Below are positions 4,393 to 6,636 of a stretch of 6,636 bases of DNA, one piece after another. Numbering within the stretch: position 1 is the stretch's first letter; every line of letters starts with the position of its first letter. The DNA is from an uncultured Ruminococcus sp. Its GTDB lineage: Bacteria; Bacillota; Clostridia; Oscillospirales; Acutalibacteraceae. Location: NCBI GenBank assembly GCA_902773265.1, contig CACYDZ010000364.1:1-6636 (forward strand). The letters run 5' to 3'. The position numbers and the translations under genes are program-made. The notes below the pieces were generated by a model. It was not told the origin of the DNA, did not search any database, and saw only the letters and a program-made list of their open reading frames with translations.

Positions 4393-6636
4393 TCATTCCT
4401 TCGTCTGTCTTATTCTGTACGCACCTGATATAATCTGACTTACCTCTGATTTTCTCTGCCTGAAACCATAACGAATTAAATAACGGTTTACTTCATCTTC
4501 TTCAAGCTCAATTTCTGAATCAGCAACGGCAATCGTAATAAGGTCGCTGTAGCTGTTATAAGTCATCTTTGCGTCAATAACAGCCCCTACAACCCCTGCC
4601 CTTGTGTGTTCGCCTTCAAATCTCCATTTTTGACTGTAATGCTGCAAAAAACTGACAAGCAAAAATTTATTCCATGTGTATCCCTCAATGTAAGGAAACA
4701 GATTGAAACTGATACTGTTTATTGCTGTAACTTCATGACGATGAAATAAATCTATCTTTTGGTCTGTTGTAGCAATATCAAATAAAATATTACTCTTCTG
4801 AATAAATTCATCTGCTGTTATTCTCAACATTGTCTTCACTGCCACATTGAGTGATTTCTTTGTCTTACAACCTGCTATCTTTTCTTCATAAGCTTCGACA
4901 TCCTCTAAAGTAAGATATTCATGTTCAAGACAATATTTTTCCAATAATTTATCAATATTTCTCTGTTGTCCTAAAGGTGAAATTCTTCTGTTTTTTCGGA
5001 TATATTCAGTGGCTGAAAAAAATCTGTCAAATAACGCTGTCTGCAAGATAATTTCTTCTATGTCACCATTGAGTTCTTTGCTTTTTGCTACCACCAAATC
5101 TTTCAAAAAACAATAACCTTGTTCATTTATCAGTTCTCTGATAACTTTTCCGGATTTTTCAATATCTTCTTCATCAAAATCTATACTATCAATTACAACA
5201 TACTGTTCCCTACTTGTTCGGATATATTTAGGATTTTGGCTTAAATGAGTGCGAATGATGTTACTGTCTATATAAGGCAACCGTTCACTCAACTTTTCAA
5301 CTGACAAGCAGATATCATATCCAAATGCTTTACCTATTTCTTCTTTCAAGGTTGTATTACTATCTGTAAAGAAATTTTTCTCCTGTCGGTATTTCGGAAA
5401 CAGGCTTATTACTACTGTTTTCAGCATATTTTCGGAGTAAATACAGAAATCTGTCAGCCTTTCAATATTTTTCTGATACAGCACATTATAAAATATAATG
5501 CGGTTTTCAAGCAATATTTCTGTGACAAGTTTCTTTACATAAGCAATCGCTTCATCGCTCAATACATAATATTTCCCGTCATATAAAAAAGCTCCTTGCT
5601 TCAAAATATCGGTGATATTGGCTTCTTCGGGAAAATCTTCTCCATATTTTGAAGAATAAGCTCTCATAAACTGCCTTCCTGAAATTGTCAGTCTTCCCTC
5701 TGCATTCCACAATTCCTGTTTCAGACCATTGGAAAATTTTTCTCTTATTACTGCCTGACATCTTTCCAATAATTCTTTGTCAATTTTCTTCTTTTCGGGA
5801 ATTTTCTGAATGACCGGCTGTCTGTCAGTTTTTTTCTTTTCGGGAATTTTCTGAATGACTGGCTGTTGATAAGTAATCGTTAGTCTTTTTAACGGAATAT
5901 TTGCCAAAGTCAACATTTTTTTCAGTCTGTCAATAATTTCCTGCGGTGTCCAGTCTGTTTCTACATAAACATTTTCTGCTATCTTGATAGGATTTCTCAA
6001 ATACGCATACCAATATAAATTTCCTAAATCTATTTTTTTCTCGTTAACAAACAAAGATTTTCCTATATACTGTTTTAAGATAGATTGCCGTTCCTCCCAA
6101 AAATATTGGACAAATTCAGCGTATAATTCTGACCACGAACGACAATTAACCAGTTTCATTCTATAATATACTGCGACAAGTGGTACAGATAACGGGTGGA
6201 CTTCATCGTTGTCATAAGTAATCTCTTTAACTTCAAACGGTTCAAGATTTGATTTTTCTGTAGCTGTTTCAGAAAACTGTTCTGTTTGTTCTGTAATATC
6301 CGCTGGTCGTCTTTTGCGATACTCAATAACAAGATTTTCATCGTCTACATAGCATAAATCCAACAGCCTTTTTATCCGTCTGACAATATTTTCTGCACTT
6401 AAATTTGTTTCGGCAAATACATTGTTGAAAATTTCCATAGGTCTGCGTAGAATGGAAACATAATCTCGGTCACAAAAATCTATCGTATCCCCTCTGGTAA
6501 TAGATGTTCCTTTTAATCCCTCAATTACCTGTGGATAGTCTTCATACAAACACTTCAAAACGCCAACATACAAACTATTCCATACATCATACAAATGCAC
6601 TTCTCCAAAATAATCAAAACTTATCGGTTTTGTAAA
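4393..6636 (-). CDS. Unrecognised large defence-operon protein with duplicated N-terminal domain (5' end probably outside window)
   Basis: I do not recognise a named family. Residues are numbered from the GTG at 6600, which gives 735 aa. The frame continues open for 12 more codons to the window edge, and those codons extend the first domain copy, so the true start is probably outside. Architecture seen: domain copy 1 up to about residue 95 (LRRP at 51-54, AETNLSAENIV at 63-73); an acidic, Thr/Glu-rich linker at 98-125; domain copy 2 at about 135-244 (LRNP at 201-204, VETDWTPQEII at 213-223); and two perfectly in-frame 15-residue repeats at 246-275. Residues 276-735 are soluble alpha/beta with several helix-helix-strand stretches suggesting winged-helix folds (e.g. 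325-347 and 445-470). There is no Walker, PD-(D/E)xK, methyltransferase or cysteine-cluster motif, and no membrane segment. I recall an 'ETNLSA' signature in uncharacterised clostridial proteins, unverified. It is first in the visible operon, 9 bp before the PP-loop gene. A DNA-recognition or scaffold role is inference only. Confidence 0.85.
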   Translation of the reverse strand, partial: FTKPISFDYFGEVHLYDVWNSLYVGVLKCLYEDYPQVIEGLKGTSITRGDTIDFCDRDYVSILRRPMEIFNNVFAETNLSAENIVRRIKRLLDLCYVDDENLVIEYRKRRPADITEQTEQFSETATEKSNLEPFEVKEITYDNDEVHPLSVPLVAVYYRMKLVNCRSWSELYAEFVQYFWEERQSILKQYIGKSLFVNEKKIDLGNLYWYAYLRNPIKIAENVYVETDWTPQEIIDRLKKMLTLANIPLKRLTITYQQPVIQKIPEKKKTDRQPVIQKIPEKKKIDKELLERCQAVIREKFSNGLKQELWNAEGRLTISGRQFMRAYSSKYGEDFPEEANITDILKQGAFLYDGKYYVLSDEAIAYVKKLVTEILLENRIIFYNVLYQKNIERLTDFCIYSENMLKTVVISLFPKYRQEKNFFTDSNTTLKEEIGKAFGYDICLSVEKLSERLPYIDSNIIRTHLSQNPKYIRTSREQYVVIDSIDFDEEDIEKSGKVIRELINEQGYCFLKDLVVAKSKELNGDIEEIILQTALFDRFFSATEYIRKNRRISPLGQQRNIDKLLEKYCLEHEYLTLEDVEAYEEKIAGCKTKKSLNVAVKTMLRITADEFIQKSNILFDIATTDQKIDLFHRHEVTAINSISFNLFPYIEGYTWNKFLLVSFLQHYSQKWRFEGEHTRAGVVGAVIDAKMTYNSYSDLITIAVADSEIELEEDEVNRYLIRYGFRQRKSEVSQIISGAYRIRQTKE
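4397..4402 (-). promoter_or_regulatory. Weak, distant Shine-Dalgarno for the PP-loop gene
   Basis: The transcript reads GAAGGA just before the stop of the upstream gene. About 13 bases separate it from the ATG at 4383, longer than the usual 5-9. No better site lies nearer, so initiation probably relies on ribosomes finishing the upstream gene (stop at 4393-4395). This suggests the PP-loop protein is made at a level tied to the upstream protein and perhaps lower than the BrxC-like ATPase. Confidence 0.45.
5777..5866 (-). repeat. Two tandem 45-bp direct repeats, in frame
   Basis: The unit 5777-5821 is repeated at 5822-5866 with 41 of 45 bases identical. The four differences (at 5777/5822, 5783/5828, 5788/5833 and 5815/5860) are all transitions. 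Each unit is 15 codons, so copy number can change without frameshift. It encodes a Lys/Pro-rich QPVIQKIPEKKK-type unit twice, at residues 246-275, in the linker between the N-terminal domain pair and the C-terminal part of the unrecognised protein. Confidence 0.9.
5869..6636 (-). other. Tandem duplication of a roughly 100-residue domain in the unrecognised protein
   Basis: Two protein segments align by eye: the window edge to about residue 95, and about 135-244. Shared landmarks in order are a tryptophan then L-Y (Trp7 / Trp156), a Y-x2-L-R-x-P-hydrophobic-x-I type element (48-57 / 198-207), N-V-(F/Y)-(A/V)-E-T (60-65 / 210-215), I-(V/I)-x-R-(I/L)-K-(R/K)-(L/M)-L (72-80 / 222-230), and a closing hydrophobic strand ending in -x-Y (90-94 / 240-244). 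Copy 1 keeps N-L-S-A after E-T; copy 2 has diverged to D-W-T-P. Detectable only at protein level, so the duplication is old. Confidence 0.75.

Noticed and set aside
5777..5866. The direct repeats as a CRISPR or attachment-site repeat
   Set aside because: There are only two abutting copies with no spacer, both in frame within a coding sequence, so this is a protein-linker duplication.
5579..6341. Short frames of about 60 codons on both strands within the unrecognised gene
   Set aside because: They overlap the domain pair and linker in other frames, and the strong protein-level duplication confirms the long frame as the real one.

Overview
The window is one stretch of a minus-strand operon from a low-GC bacterium. 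Hand-counted GC is mostly about 32-43%, the Shine-Dalgarno sites are GGAGG-type, and codons are A/T-ending. A clostridial (Firmicutes) host is the best guess, but no rRNA, tRNA or housekeeping gene is present to confirm it. Coding density is essentially 100%, with no promoter, terminator, RNA gene, insertion sequence or CRISPR array visible.

Layout in transcription order, right to left. (1) 6636-4393: a large protein of unrecognised family whose reading frame is open to the right window edge. It has two tandem copies of one N-terminal domain, a 15-residue tandem repeat in a linker, and a long C-terminal part of probable winged-helix-like modules. (2) 4383-2089: a 764-residue PP-loop protein of the PAPS reductase/DndC type. 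It has an embedded eight-cysteine ferredoxin-like module and an extra C-terminal domain, and best matches BrxP of BREX type 4. (3) 2084-1: the first 694 residues of a P-loop ATPase that best matches the BrxC/PglY family, running off the left edge. The gaps are 9 and 4 bp, so the three genes are almost certainly co-transcribed and probably translationally coupled.

Interpretation: a PAPS-reductase-family gene directly followed by a brxC/pglY-like ATPase gene is the start of the described BREX type 4 order (brxP, brxC, pglZ, brxL). I therefore read this as the promoter-proximal half of a BREX type 4-like phage-defence locus, and predict pglZ and brxL to the left. The PP-loop protein would activate a substrate with ATP for sulfur chemistry or a related nucleic-acid modification. 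The BrxC-like ATPase would be the motor or switch of the complex. The first gene is not one of the four named BREX-4 components as I know them. It is the most likely place for something undescribed: a candidate DNA-recognition or scaffold subunit. Family assignments rest on motifs read by eye; no database search was possible.
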